Origin: QHXM01 sp032160165
GTDB lineage: Bacteria > Acidobacteriota > Blastocatellia > Pyrinomonadales > Pyrinomonadaceae
Length of the DNA: 64,000 bases
NCBI GenBank assembly: GCA_032160165.1
Contig: JAVHWA010000173.1
Span: 19,245-83,244 of the forward strand
Direction of reading: 5' to 3'
The position numbers and the translations under genes were made by a program. This document shows positions 31,057-39,741 of this stretch, piece by piece. Positions within the stretch are counted from its first letter, which is position 1; every line of letters begins with the position of its first letter. Under the pieces are notes generated by a model. It ran no database searches and had not been told where the DNA came from. It saw nothing but the letters and a program-made list of their open reading frames with translations.

Positions 31057-32919
31057 CTACTCAACAGTCACTGATTTGGCCAGATTGCGCGGTTGGTCCA
31101 CGTCGCAGCCGCGCCGTACAGCTATATGGTAAGCGAGCAGTTGCAGGGGAATGACGGCCAGGATCGGCGTCAGCAGGTCGCTTGCCGGCGGGATCTCAAT
31201 GATGTGGTCAGAGACCAGAGATGACATCGAATCTCCCTCCGTCAGCACTGACAGCACGACCCCCTCTCGCGCTTTGACCTCGACTATGTTCGAGTGCGTT
31301 TTCTCGTATCGAATCTCGGAAGCGCGGTTCCCGTCTTCGCGTGTGTTTATAAAGACGACCGGAAGTCTTTCATCGATCAGCGCGTTTGGCCCGTGCTTCA
31401 TCTCTCCCGCTGGATAACCCTCAGCATGTATATACGAAATCTCTTTTAGTTTTAGAGCGCCTTCTAACGCCACCGGGAAGTTAATCCCACGGCCGAGATA
31501 AAGGAAGTCAGTAGAGCGGAAAAACTCTTTCGAAAGCTCTTCAACGTTGTCGGACTCGTTCAATAGATGCTCGATCTTTACCGGGAGCTCCGCCAACTGC
31601 TGGGCGTGATGCTTCGCCTGATCTTCCTCGAGCACTCCTCGAAGCTGTCCCAGGTAAAGGCCAAAGAGGTAGAGCGCGATCATCTGCGATGTAAATGCTT
31701 TGGTTGAAGCGACGCCGATCTCAGGCCCTGCGTGCGTCAGGATTGTGCCGTCCGCTTCCCGCATGATCATCGAGCCCTGAACGTTACAAATTGCGAGGAC
31801 CTTCGCCCCAAGCTCCTTTGCTTCGCGTAGCGCGGCGATGGTGTCAGCCGTTTCGCCCGATTGCGAAATGACCAGCAGTAGGGTGTCTTCATTGAGGACC
31901 GGGCCGCGGTATCTGAACTCGGATGCATAGTCAACATCCACCGAGATTCGCGCCAGCTGCTCGATCATGTATTTTCCCGCGAGGCCGGCGTGCCAACTGG
32001 TGCCGCAAGCTGCGATCTTGATTGAGGTGAAGCGTTTGAAATCAGCCTCCGTAATATTTTTCATCTCATCAAGAAACACGCGTCCCGTGTCGAGAGAAAT
32101 CCGCCCCTGGACCGTATCGCGCACTGCTCTCGGCTGCTCGTAAATCTCCTTGAGCATGAAGTGCTTGAAGCCACCCTTCTCCGCCATGATCGGATCCCAG
32201 GTGATTCGTTGCTGGACGGGCTCGACAGAGTTTCCATCGAAATCGGTGACGCGAACAGCATCGCGAGTAAGAACCGCGATCTCCCCATCGCCGAGAAAGA
32301 AGATATCTCGAGTGTGTTGAAGAATGGGTGGAATATCGGAAGCAACGAAGTACTCGCCATCACCTAGGCCGATAACTACCGGCGGGCCCTGGCGAACAGC
32401 AATAATAGTGTCCGGCTCGTCGGCATTAATGATCGAAAGGGCAAAGATTCCGTGCAGGTCTGAAACCGCACGGCGGACGGCTTTTTCGAACGAATCTCCC
32501 GCAGAGAGATACTCTTCGATTAAGTGGGCCACTACTTCTGTGTCGGTTTCTGTGACGAAGCGATGATCGCTCTTGCGCAAGCGATCTTTCAGTTGGAGAT
32601 AGTTCTCGATAATTCCGTTATGGACCACCACCACTCTGCCGGTGCAGTCGCGATGCGGGTGCGCATTCTCTTCGGTCGGGCGGCCATGGGTTGCCCAGCG
32701 GGTATGACCAATACCATACGTCCCGTCCAGCGGCGATAGGCGTATTGCCTCTTCGAGATTTCTAAGTTTTCCCTCGGCGCGACGAATCTCGAGATCATGA
32801 TGCTCGTCGACCACGGCGATGCCGGCCGAATCGTATCCGCGATACTCAAGTTTCCGCAGTCCGTCTATGATAACGGGAACGACCTGCTTATTGCCGACGT
32901 AACCAACAATCCCACACAT
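31057..32919 (-). CDS. glmS: Glutamine--fructose-6-phosphate aminotransferase GlmS
   Basis: GlmS makes glucosamine-6-phosphate from fructose-6-phosphate and glutamine, feeding UDP-GlcNAc. The 620-residue protein starts MCGIVGYVGNKQVVPVI with the Cys2 nucleophile of the class II glutaminase domain, has GIGHTRWATHGRPTEENAHP, and two SIS domains (ACGTSWHAGLAGKYMIEQ, ISQSGETADTIAALREAKE, GPEIGVASTKAFTSQMIAL), ending LAKSVTVE as in the family. It is downstream of glmU and yvcK on the same strand, with a 68-bp spacer. I see no glmS ribozyme in that spacer. Confidence 0.98.
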   Translation of the reverse strand: MCGIVGYVGNKQVVPVIIDGLRKLEYRGYDSAGIAVVDEHHDLEIRRAEGKLRNLEEAIRLSPLDGTYGIGHTRWATHGRPTEENAHPHRDCTGRVVVVHNGIIENYLQLKDRLRKSDHRFVTETDTEVVAHLIEEYLSAGDSFEKAVRRAVSDLHGIFALSIINADEPDTIIAVRQGPPVVIGLGDGEYFVASDIPPILQHTRDIFFLGDGEIAVLTRDAVRVTDFDGNSVEPVQQRITWDPIMAEKGGFKHFMLKEIYEQPRAVRDTVQGRISLDTGRVFLDEMKNITEADFKRFTSIKIAACGTSWHAGLAGKYMIEQLARISVDVDYASEFRYRGPVLNEDTLLLVISQSGETADTIAALREAKELGAKVLAICNVQGSMIMREADGTILTHAGPEIGVASTKAFTSQMIALYLFGLYLGQLRGVLEEDQAKHHAQQLAELPVKIEHLLNESDNVEELSKEFFRSTDFLYLGRGINFPVALEGALKLKEISYIHAEGYPAGEMKHGPNALIDERLPVVFINTREDGNRASEIRYEKTHSNIVEVKAREGVVLSVLTEGDSMSSLVSDHIIEIPPASDLLTPILAVIPLQLLAYHIAVRRGCDVDQPRNLAKSVTVE

Positions 32920-32987
32920 AAAATCTCCTTGACCTTTCCCAGTACCACTCTGGACGACCAGATATTCGGTTCTAATGTTTGGCTTTG

Positions 32988-34475
32988 CTATTCAGATTTA
33001 GCGGTGATCGCTGTTTCGCTGGCTGTGTCGCCGTCCGTTTTTCCGCCCGTCTCGCTTTCGACATCGAGACGCTTCTTGACCTTGGCGGGTACTCCGGCCA
33101 CCAGAGTGTTGGGCGGTACGTCTTTGGTGACTACCGAGCCCGCGCCAGTCACTGAGTTCCGCCCCACGCGCACGGGCGCAACCAGCATAGTGTCCGATCC
33201 GATCTTAACGCCGTCTTCGATCACCGTTTCATGCTTGTTCTTTCCATCATAGTTACAGGTGATGGTACCGGCGCCGATATTCGTTTTCTCGCCCACCGTT
33301 GCATCGCCCAAATAAGTGAGATGCATTGCCTTGGAACTGGTTCCCAATATGGACTTCTTCATCTCGACGAAATTACCGATCATCGAGCCCTGTTCAAGTT
33401 TCGAGTTCATGCGCATATGGGCAAACGGCCCAACCGTACAGTTGTCGCCGATCTCGCTTTCGACGATCAAGCAATGGTCTTTGATTGTGACGCCGTTGCC
33501 AATCCTGGAATCCGTTACTCGGGTACCGGGCCGGATCTCGCAGTCGTCGCCGATCTCCGTCTTGCCTTCCAGGTGGACGCCGGGATGGATAACGCAGTCG
33601 CGGCCGATGTGAACGTCTGCGCTTATGTAGGTGTGTGCCGGATCTATGAACGTAACCCCGCTTTCCAACATCAGGCGACGGAGTGTTCGCTGTCGCAGAA
33701 TGCGTTCAAATTCTGCCAGCTCCACTCGCGTGTTGATTCCCGAGAACTCTCGCGGGTCCGAGTGAAGAAAGATACTTACGTCCTCGCCATCCGCACGCAG
33801 AATCCCGGGAACATCAGTTAAGTAGTATTCCTCCTGTGCGTTGGCGGGCTGGACCCGTTCAAGTGCGCGAAAGAGCGGACGCGTCTCAAAACAATAGATG
33901 CCTGCGTTGATTTCGTGGACCTGTCGCTCTTCTGGTGTCGCGTCTCGGTGCTCCACGATTTTCTGAAAACGTCCTTCGTCGTCGCGGATGATCCGGCCAT
34001 AGCCGGTCGGATCGTCGAGTCGAAGCGTCAATAAGGTGCAGGCAGCGCCGCGCCCCCGATGGGAACGGTGCTGCTGGATCAGCGCACCGAGAGTTTCCGC
34101 ACGCATCAGCGGAACATCGCCAGAAAGAATCAGCAGAGTCGAATCCGCATCTTTGAATGCCAATCGGGCCGCTGCCACCGCATCGCCGGTCCCGCGTTGC
34201 TCGCTCTGCATGATGAAGACAGCGTCGTGCTCATCCAACTCCGTGCGGACGGCAGCTTCGACTTCAGCAGCTTGGTGGCCGACAATGACGTGGATTGGAC
34301 GAGAAGTGATCGCGGCCGCGGTCCGGCAGACGTGAGTGATAAGCGGTCTCCCACCCAGCTTGTGAAGCACTTTGGCCGTGCGCGAGCGCATGCGAGTTCC
34401 AAGTCCGGCGGCGAGAATCAATACGTCAATTGGTAGGGGTGCATCCTGGGCGGGGACTTGCGTTTGTTTCTCCAT
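32988..34475 (-). CDS. glmU: Bifunctional UDP-GlcNAc pyrophosphorylase / GlcN-1-P acetyltransferase GlmU
   Basis: GlmU acetylates glucosamine-1-phosphate and joins it to UTP. From the ATG at 34475 the protein is 495 residues: uridyltransferase domain with LAAGLGTRM (21-29) and QRGTGDAVAAAR, then a left-handed beta-helix of hexapeptide repeats with the acetyltransferase region (NFVEMKKSILG, HLTYLGDATVGEKTNIGAGT). I chose 34475, four nt after the yvcK stop, since upstream codons overlap yvcK. The Ser/Thr/Glu-rich tail after VKKRLDVES is an extension. Confidence 0.97.
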   Translation of the reverse strand: MEKQTQVPAQDAPLPIDVLILAAGLGTRMRSRTAKVLHKLGGRPLITHVCRTAAAITSRPIHVIVGHQAAEVEAAVRTELDEHDAVFIMQSEQRGTGDAVAAARLAFKDADSTLLILSGDVPLMRAETLGALIQQHRSHRGRGAACTLLTLRLDDPTGYGRIIRDDEGRFQKIVEHRDATPEERQVHEINAGIYCFETRPLFRALERVQPANAQEEYYLTDVPGILRADGEDVSIFLHSDPREFSGINTRVELAEFERILRQRTLRRLMLESGVTFIDPAHTYISADVHIGRDCVIHPGVHLEGKTEIGDDCEIRPGTRVTDSRIGNGVTIKDHCLIVESEIGDNCTVGPFAHMRMNSKLEQGSMIGNFVEMKKSILGTSSKAMHLTYLGDATVGEKTNIGAGTITCNYDGKNKHETVIEDGVKIGSDTMLVAPVRVGRNSVTGAGSVVTKDVPPNTLVAGVPAKVKKRLDVESETGGKTDGDTASETAITAKSE

Positions 34476-34479
34476 AAAA

Positions 34480-35514
34480 TCAGAGCCGGACCAGGGTCGG
34501 GCGGGACCGCGCATGCTCGCAGCAATCACTGACCACGCGCGCGAGCTTATCTGGATTGTGCCGGACTTTCTCTCCTTCGTCCAGAAGGTCTGCGCGAATG
34601 ACCTCAGTCTCCTGACTGAACTCCTTCTCAAACATGTGATTTTGCATCCCGATCTGATGCGCGCCGTCCGCAGCGTAAAGCTCAGCCTGCTCGGTAGTGA
34701 TCAGCCGATCATTGAGAATTACGAAGTCGAATGCGATCTCCGGAGCGTAACTCTTGACCGTCTCGAGATGTTGGCGCGCGGTGTAGCCGTCGGTTTCGCC
34801 GGGCTGTGTCATCAGGTTGCAGATGAAAATTTTGATGGCGCGCGCGGTGCCGATGGCATGGGCGACGCGTGCCACCAGCAGGTTTGGCAAGATGCTTGTG
34901 TATAGCGAGCCGGGACCGAGCGTTATTACATCGGCGTCGCGGATTGCCGCTAGTGTTTCAGGCAGGGGCAGACACTGCTCGGGCTCCAACCGAAGGCGAC
35001 GGATGGGAGTAGATGACGCGGTGATTTGGGTCTCGCCGCGCGCCTCAGTGCCGTCTTCCAGCTCGGCGACCAGCCGTACGTCGTTAATAGTGGCGGGATA
35101 AATGCGACCTTTGCTCGCAAGCACCTCTGAAGACAAGCGAACCGCCTCCACGAAATCGCCCGTCACCTCGGTCAATGCCGCCAGGAAAAGATTGCCGAAA
35201 CTGTGGCCACCGAGTTCTCCCGATCCACGAAAGCGATATCTGAATAATCTGGAGAGAAGCGTCGAATCCTCTGAAAGCGCGACCATACAGTTTCGAATGT
35301 CGCCGGGAGGCAACATCTGCAGCTCGTCACGCAGGCGCCCCGAACTCCCTCCATCATCCGATACCGTAACGATGGCTGAGAGCGCTTCCAGCCAGAAGGC
35401 CTCTCGATCGCGGGGGTCGACTAGTTGCTTGAGCCCGGCGAGCAGGGTCGACAGGCCGGTGCCGCCCCCGATTGCCACGAGTTTCAGTCCGTCTTGATAG
35501 TGCGCGATTGACAA
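34480..35514 (-). CDS. yvcK: YvcK/CofD-like protein (gluconeogenesis factor)
   Basis: The 344-residue protein has the CofD-like fold: VAIGGGTGLSTLLAGLK (14-30), VTVSDDGGSSGRLRDEL, LPPGDIRNCMVAL, GHSFGNLFLAALT and DVITLGPGSLYTSILPNLLV, all YvcK hallmarks. YvcK binds UDP-GlcNAc and helps adjust carbon flow into cell wall precursors in several bacteria. Here it is directly coupled to glmU and then glmS, which fits that role. Length is typical. Confidence 0.95.
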   Translation of the reverse strand: MSIAHYQDGLKLVAIGGGTGLSTLLAGLKQLVDPRDREAFWLEALSAIVTVSDDGGSSGRLRDELQMLPPGDIRNCMVALSEDSTLLSRLFRYRFRGSGELGGHSFGNLFLAALTEVTGDFVEAVRLSSEVLASKGRIYPATINDVRLVAELEDGTEARGETQITASSTPIRRLRLEPEQCLPLPETLAAIRDADVITLGPGSLYTSILPNLLVARVAHAIGTARAIKIFICNLMTQPGETDGYTARQHLETVKSYAPEIAFDFVILNDRLITTEQAELYAADGAHQIGMQNHMFEKEFSQETEVIRADLLDEGEKVRHNPDKLARVVSDCCEHARSRPTLVRL

Positions 35515-35643
35515 CTCTTCGATGACCTTTCCTGGACGACGGCCTCTACATCGCCCACAACTCGAATCATATCTGAAAGGCGAAGGCTTTCAAAGCATTA
35601 CTATTGCGCGCAGGAATTAGGTGATATCTGATTGAGGGGAGGG

Positions 35644-36624
35644 TTAGCGCGGGGCAAATACCATACGTTCAAACTCAGGCTCATTCCTGAGAGTCGTGAG
35701 GTCTGGATCGTGCTGTGCGCGTAATCGCAAAGTCGCCTGCAGCTCAAGCGCACGCTGCAGCGATTCGAGGGCCGTATCTATCGAACCCAATCGGGACCGC
35801 GTCGCGGCCAGTCCATAGTGGATATGTGCTGCCAAAGGCTCTCGCTTTAACGCCCTTTCGAACATCTCCTGAGCGGCGACATATTCTCCACGGTTCAGTT
35901 CGATCACTCCACGGTCGTACAGTGAGTCTGCATCGCGTGGCAGAGAGCTTTCCGTCCGCAAGCGCGACTCCGAGACTGCGAGGTAGGTCCGGGCGCGTGC
36001 TGTCACTTCTGACACTGCATGGTACTTCTCGATCAATGCCCTGAATTGCGAGCGCGCCTCAGCAAAGCGACCTCGCGCAAATTCTTTGTGGGCCTTTTCA
36101 AACGCGCGCAGAGCGGCAGCTTCATCCTGCGTAGGCTTTCGTGGCGGAGGAGGCGGTGCGACCGGCCGGCGCGGCAGGACAGAGACGGGCCGTTTCACTG
36201 GTTGTGTTTTGGATTTTCGTACTGATGAAGTACGGAGCGAGCTTGGTTTCGTCGCTACCTTCGTTGCCGTTGCGGGCCGGCGGACAGCTGCCTTCGGCTT
36301 GGCCTTGATGGATTTGGCCTTGGGTCGCGCCGTGGATGCTTTGGCCAAGGTCCGCTTTGGAGCCGCTGGCTTGCGCGAAGGCGCTGCCTTCGCCGGTTTA
36401 CGTTTTGCCGCAGCAGACTTTGGTACCGCAACCGAACCTGACTTCGCAGTTGATTTAGGGGCCTTACGCGCAGGTGCTTTCTCAGAGCTCGAACGCTTCA
36501 CCAGTGGCTTCGGGCGTGCGGACTTGCCCGCCAGCGTACGGTTCTTTGCGGACGTCGAGGAATACTGACGCGAGGGAGGACGGGAGGGAGTTCGTTTCAC
36601 GCCCTTAACGATAGGATCGCTCAT
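35644..36624 (-). CDS. Histone H1-like basic protein with C-terminal TPR domain
   Basis: The 326-residue protein has two halves. Residues 1-165 are made of Lys/Ala/Pro/Ser/Arg repeats (for example AKRKPAKAAPSRKPAAPKRT), like bacterial histone H1-like tails, and probably bind nucleic acid or another polyanion. Residues 166-326 form tetratricopeptide-type helices (RAFEKAHKEFARGRFAEARS, LYDRGVIELNRGEYVAAQEM, LAAHIHYGLAATRSRLG). No signal peptide or membrane helix is seen. It lies upstream of yvcK with a 129-bp gap. Function unknown. Confidence 0.75.
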   Translation of the reverse strand: MSDPIVKGVKRTPSRPPSRQYSSTSAKNRTLAGKSARPKPLVKRSSSEKAPARKAPKSTAKSGSVAVPKSAAAKRKPAKAAPSRKPAAPKRTLAKASTARPKAKSIKAKPKAAVRRPATATKVATKPSSLRTSSVRKSKTQPVKRPVSVLPRRPVAPPPPPRKPTQDEAAALRAFEKAHKEFARGRFAEARSQFRALIEKYHAVSEVTARARTYLAVSESRLRTESSLPRDADSLYDRGVIELNRGEYVAAQEMFERALKREPLAAHIHYGLAATRSRLGSIDTALESLQRALELQATLRLRAQHDPDLTTLRNEPEFERMVFAPR

Positions 36625-37000
36625 GCGAAGTACCTGATTTCCAAAGGACTGCCTGACATTGCGGGAGCAGCCGCCGAAACGGTGTCCAGCTTACCATAGC
36701 TCCTCACCTAAATCAACGCCATACACGGTTTAGGGTGATAGAAAGCGGCCGCAGCGTTAAATTCTGAAGGTTGATGTGCCAACAAAGAAAAACGCTTGAA
36801 GTCATTTCACTCGCCGTGATAGAGTGCTTAACTAGGTCGCGGCGCCATAGCCCATCATCGCACGCGACCGGTGCGCGAAGGTGCGGGCGCGCTAATAACC
36901 TTTTAACTCTTTGACTTAAGATCTCTGCAAAGGGTATCGGGTCGCTGCGCTTCTGACCTTCCCATCTCGCCCGCTTCCACAACAACAGAAAGTTGTACTG
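36625..37000. other. 376-bp divergent region between the TPR gene and mglB
   Basis: No ORF of substance. Weak plus-strand promoter matches exist: TTGACT (36911-36916) with 18 nt to TATCGG (36935-36940), and TTGAAG near 36804 with 18 nt to TAGAGT. On the minus strand TTGATT, 17 nt, TAAGCT near 36717-36689 could serve the TPR gene. None is convincing and no repeats were seen. Confidence 0.6.
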
Positions 37001-37486
37001 ATGGCAGACACTCCTATCATAATGCGCGAGCAGCAATACCACCAGATCAAGGCTGTGTTGGCAAAGCTGCGCCTGGACTCTTCGGCCCGAGTAGCATTTC
37101 TCGTTGATAAGGATGGTCAGCAAATCGCTGTGCACGGTGATGTCGGTAGTCTGGACACAACCAGTCTGGCCTCGCTGGCCGCGGGTAATGTTGCGGCCAC
37201 GACGGGCATGGCCCAGCTAATTGGAGAAAAAGAGTTTCCGACGCTCTCTCACGAAGGGGAACGTGAAAGCATACATATCACGGTTATCGGTCGGATGTTG
37301 CTTGTGGTTGTATTCGACGAACATTCAAGCCTCGGACTTATTAAACTGAGGGTAAAGCAGGCTTCAGGCGAACTGGCATCGATCTTTGACGAGATCATTC
37401 GCGAGTCGGCGAGGAAGTCTGCTGACGAACCGTCGCTGTTCGCCGAAATTACAGACGAAGATATCGACAGCTTGTTCAGTTCATAG
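37001..37486 (+). CDS. mglB: MglB-like Roadblock/LC7 protein
   Basis: MglB is the GTPase-activating partner of the polarity GTPase MglA. The 161-residue protein has the Roadblock/LC7 fold: VLAKLRLDSSARVAFLVDKD, TTSLASLAAGNVAATTGMAQ, HEGERESIHITVIGRMLLVV. A short acidic tail (EITDEDIDSLFSS) follows. It is 60 bp upstream of mglA, the usual order. In myxobacteria the pair sets front-rear polarity for gliding; whether this organism moves by gliding is unknown. Confidence 0.92.
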   Translation: MADTPIIMREQQYHQIKAVLAKLRLDSSARVAFLVDKDGQQIAVHGDVGSLDTTSLASLAAGNVAATTGMAQLIGEKEFPTLSHEGERESIHITVIGRMLLVVVFDEHSSLGLIKLRVKQASGELASIFDEIIRESARKSADEPSLFAEITDEDIDSLFSS

Positions 37487-37546
37487 GCCGTAAGACCTGA
37501 TTGCTGTAGCGACTGTCGCGCACCTACCGGTTCTGTCGTTAATCAT

Positions 37547-38131
37547 ATGACGTTCATCAACTACGCATCTCGAGAAATCAATTGCAAGATCGTTTACTAC
37601 GGGCCAGGACTGTGCGGCAAGACGACCAACCTGCAATACATATTCGACTCCACTGCTCCCCAGTCGAAAGGAAAGTTGATTAGCCTCGCTACTGAGACGG
37701 ACCGTACGCTTTTCTTTGATTTCATGCCACTCGAGCTGGGTACCGTGCGCGGCTTTAAGACTCGATTCCATCTCTATACAGTTCCGGGCCAGGTCTTTTA
37801 CGATGCCTCGCGCAAACTGATCCTGAAAGGCGTCGACGGGGTCGTGTTCGTCGCTGACTCACAGGAAGAGCGCATGGACGCGAATATCGAATCGCTTTAC
37901 AACCTCGAAGAGAACCTTCACACGCAGGGATACGAGTTAGCGAACCTTCCTTACGTCCTCCAGCTCAACAAGCGAGATTTGCCAAACGTAATCCCCGTTC
38001 CCGACCTCACCACCGAGCTCCATCGCAAAGCGGAACCCGTCATCGAAGCTGTCGCCTCCACCGGGGTCGGCGTCTTCGATACGCTCAAAGCTGTTGCGAA
38101 GCAGGTCTTGACTGAACTCCGCAAGAGCTAA
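37547..38131 (+). CDS. mglA: MglA-like Ras-family polarity GTPase
   Basis: The 194-residue protein is a small GTPase: P-loop GPGLCGKT (19-26), switch II region TVPGQVFYDASR (78-89) with the Pro-Gly-Gln typical of MglA rather than DTAGQ, and the base-recognition motif LNKRDLP. The start MTFINYASREINCKIVYYGP is almost diagnostic of MglA. It follows mglB and is likely co-transcribed with the next gene. Confidence 0.96.
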   Translation: MTFINYASREINCKIVYYGPGLCGKTTNLQYIFDSTAPQSKGKLISLATETDRTLFFDFMPLELGTVRGFKTRFHLYTVPGQVFYDASRKLILKGVDGVVFVADSQEERMDANIESLYNLEENLHTQGYELANLPYVLQLNKRDLPNVIPVPDLTTELHRKAEPVIEAVASTGVGVFDTLKAVAKQVLTELRKS

Positions 38132-38267
38132 TACGCCTCATCCATCGATCGTCTTTATGCCCCCACAGGGTTTGTTCCGATTTTTGACCGCCCGAAGCAC
38201 ACCTCTCAATCAGCCCCATCCCATTCTCTCGGATTCCACCTCATTACCCCGAGTCGAGGCGCAACTA

Positions 38268-39029
38268 ATGGACTTCCTTTGGACATGGCTTCCCTTCCTG
38301 CTGGTTTCGATATTGGCTCAATTCATACTGGCGCCAATTATCGTCCGCTTTACAAGTTCGCATCCTGCCTGTCCGGAATTCGAGGCGGCGGGCATGGGGC
38401 AGCTCCCGCCCGACGTCGCAGCGAATTTGGGCCGATTCGTCTATGCGATGAATGCCGAAGGGTTCGTGCTGGTGGGCTTTTTCCGTCAGCTCGCCTACAT
38501 GAGGAATGTAGGCTTCTATCTCGCGCTGATGAAACATCCGGTTCACGCTGACATGGTTTATGCGATGGAGATGTTTGCGAATAACGGAATCGTCCCCGTT
38601 CGTTCCGCTCACATCGAATTCTGCACAGACTTTACCGACGGAAAGGAGATCTGCACGAATAACTCTAAACAGCCGTCCGTTCACAAAGCACATCCGGGCA
38701 TGCAAGTTCATAGATTCCCTGAGGCGCAAAATCCACACCTGCTCCATGCCATTCACCGTCGCCTCTGCGCGACTCTGGCGCCTGGAGTGGCGCATGTCCC
38801 AATGGCGGAAGGAATGGAACTCTTTCACCTTTCATACGGTACCGTAAAAGATGTGCGGAAGCAGGCAGAATTCGGTTACTACTATCTTGACGAAAAAAGA
38901 AACGTCTTTCGACCGACATTGAAAGGCGCATGCAGAATAACCTGGCGCCTGGCTTGGCCCGTCGGGGCCTTGCGCAGGAGCAGAATGAGGAAGAACGCTC
39001 GCGCGACTATGTTATCTCTGGGTTTTTGA
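38268..39029 (+). CDS. Membrane-anchored protein of unknown function downstream of mglA
   Basis: I do not recognise this 253-residue protein. It has one N-terminal membrane helix (DFLWTWLPFLLVSILAQFIL), then a soluble alpha/beta region (AEGFVLVGFFRQLAYMRNVG, FANNGIVPVRSAHIEFCTDF) and a basic end. I chose the ATG at 38268 because GAGGCG lies upstream and the open frame before it (from 38157) looks non-coding. The closing segment RITWRLAWPVGALRRSRMRK is hydrophobic-basic and may be membrane-associated. Its place 136 bp after mglA suggests but does not prove a link to polarity. Confidence 0.65.
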   Translation: MDFLWTWLPFLLVSILAQFILAPIIVRFTSSHPACPEFEAAGMGQLPPDVAANLGRFVYAMNAEGFVLVGFFRQLAYMRNVGFYLALMKHPVHADMVYAMEMFANNGIVPVRSAHIEFCTDFTDGKEICTNNSKQPSVHKAHPGMQVHRFPEAQNPHLLHAIHRRLCATLAPGVAHVPMAEGMELFHLSYGTVKDVRKQAEFGYYYLDEKRNVFRPTLKGACRITWRLAWPVGALRRSRMRKNARATMLSLGF

Positions 39030-39105
39030 ATTCAGGAGTGAGCTTGAGCGTTGCTGGCTGGACAGCGAGAAAGCGGCAGATGGTAACGAAGGTAGTACGC
39101 CGTGG

Positions 39106-39663
39106 TCAGACGAGCGACTTGATCATCAATAAGCCATCGCCGCCATTTGAATAGTAGCGCGGCAGGCGCTGCGCGACTATGTATCCGAGATTCCGGTAAA
39201 GCTGTTGTGCGCCGCTATTGATCGCGCGAACTTCCAGGCGAACGATGCGCACGCCCCGATGGCTGAAGCCGTCTTCAACCTTTTCCATCAGGCGATTCGC
39301 TATGCGCCGGCGGCGGTGATCAGGCGCCACGCCGACCGTGGTTACGTGCCCGGTATGGTCGGGCTCGACAAGGCCGATGATAAACCCGACCATCGCCCCG
39401 CCATGCGTCACCGCGCGATAAGAAACCGACTCAGGCGCAGTCAGCAGGTATTCGAAGGTGTCGCGGCTATATGCTTCGCCGTCAACAAAACAACGCTGAT
39501 CGAGACGCCAGCATTCATCGAGTTGCGTGACTGTAAGCGGACGCACGTCGTAACGCACGTCCAGGCCCACGGGCGACGGGGCAACCTCGTAAGGCGGCAA
39601 AGGTCCGGCGTCATCCTCGGACGGCGTCCACCATCGCGATCGAATTTTCTTCAGTACAGCCAT
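39106..39663 (-). CDS. GNAT family N-acetyltransferase (RimI-like)
   Basis: The 185-residue protein has the GNAT acetyl-CoA loop VTTVGVAPDHRRRRIANRLM and the RimI-like VRLEVRAINSGAQQLYRNLGY, followed by YYSNGGDGLLMIKSL. RimI-type enzymes acetylate protein N-termini. A 40-residue non-conserved leader precedes the fold. It is the last gene of a minus-strand run (ruvA, ruvB, unknown, yihY-like, queA, this gene); the spacer to queA is a heptamer-repeat hairpin. Substrate not inferable. Confidence 0.9.
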   Translation of the reverse strand: MAVLKKIRSRWWTPSEDDAGPLPPYEVAPSPVGLDVRYDVRPLTVTQLDECWRLDQRCFVDGEAYSRDTFEYLLTAPESVSYRAVTHGGAMVGFIIGLVEPDHTGHVTTVGVAPDHRRRRIANRLMEKVEDGFSHRGVRIVRLEVRAINSGAQQLYRNLGYIVAQRLPRYYSNGGDGLLMIKSLV

Positions 39664-39670
39664 AAAAGCA

Positions 39671-39741
39671 GCGATAAGTAATGCATTATTGGTGATGAGT
39701 AAGGCGACTTCCTATCACTCATGACCTATCACTCATCACTA
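39671..39741 (-). repeat. Heptamer-repeat hairpin H (queA 3' end / queA-GNAT spacer)
   Basis: Transcribed-strand units TAGTGAT, GAGTGAT, AGGTCAT, GAGTGAT, AGGAAGT are followed after CGCC by inverse units TTACTCA, TCACCAA, TAATGCA, TTACTTA. The first unit supplies the queA TAG stop (39739-39741). The array ends about 8 nt before the GNAT gene start. Confidence 0.9.

Noticed and set aside
32920..32987. Possible glmS ribozyme or riboswitch
   Set aside because: The 68-bp spacer is too short and I saw no glmS ribozyme core sequence.
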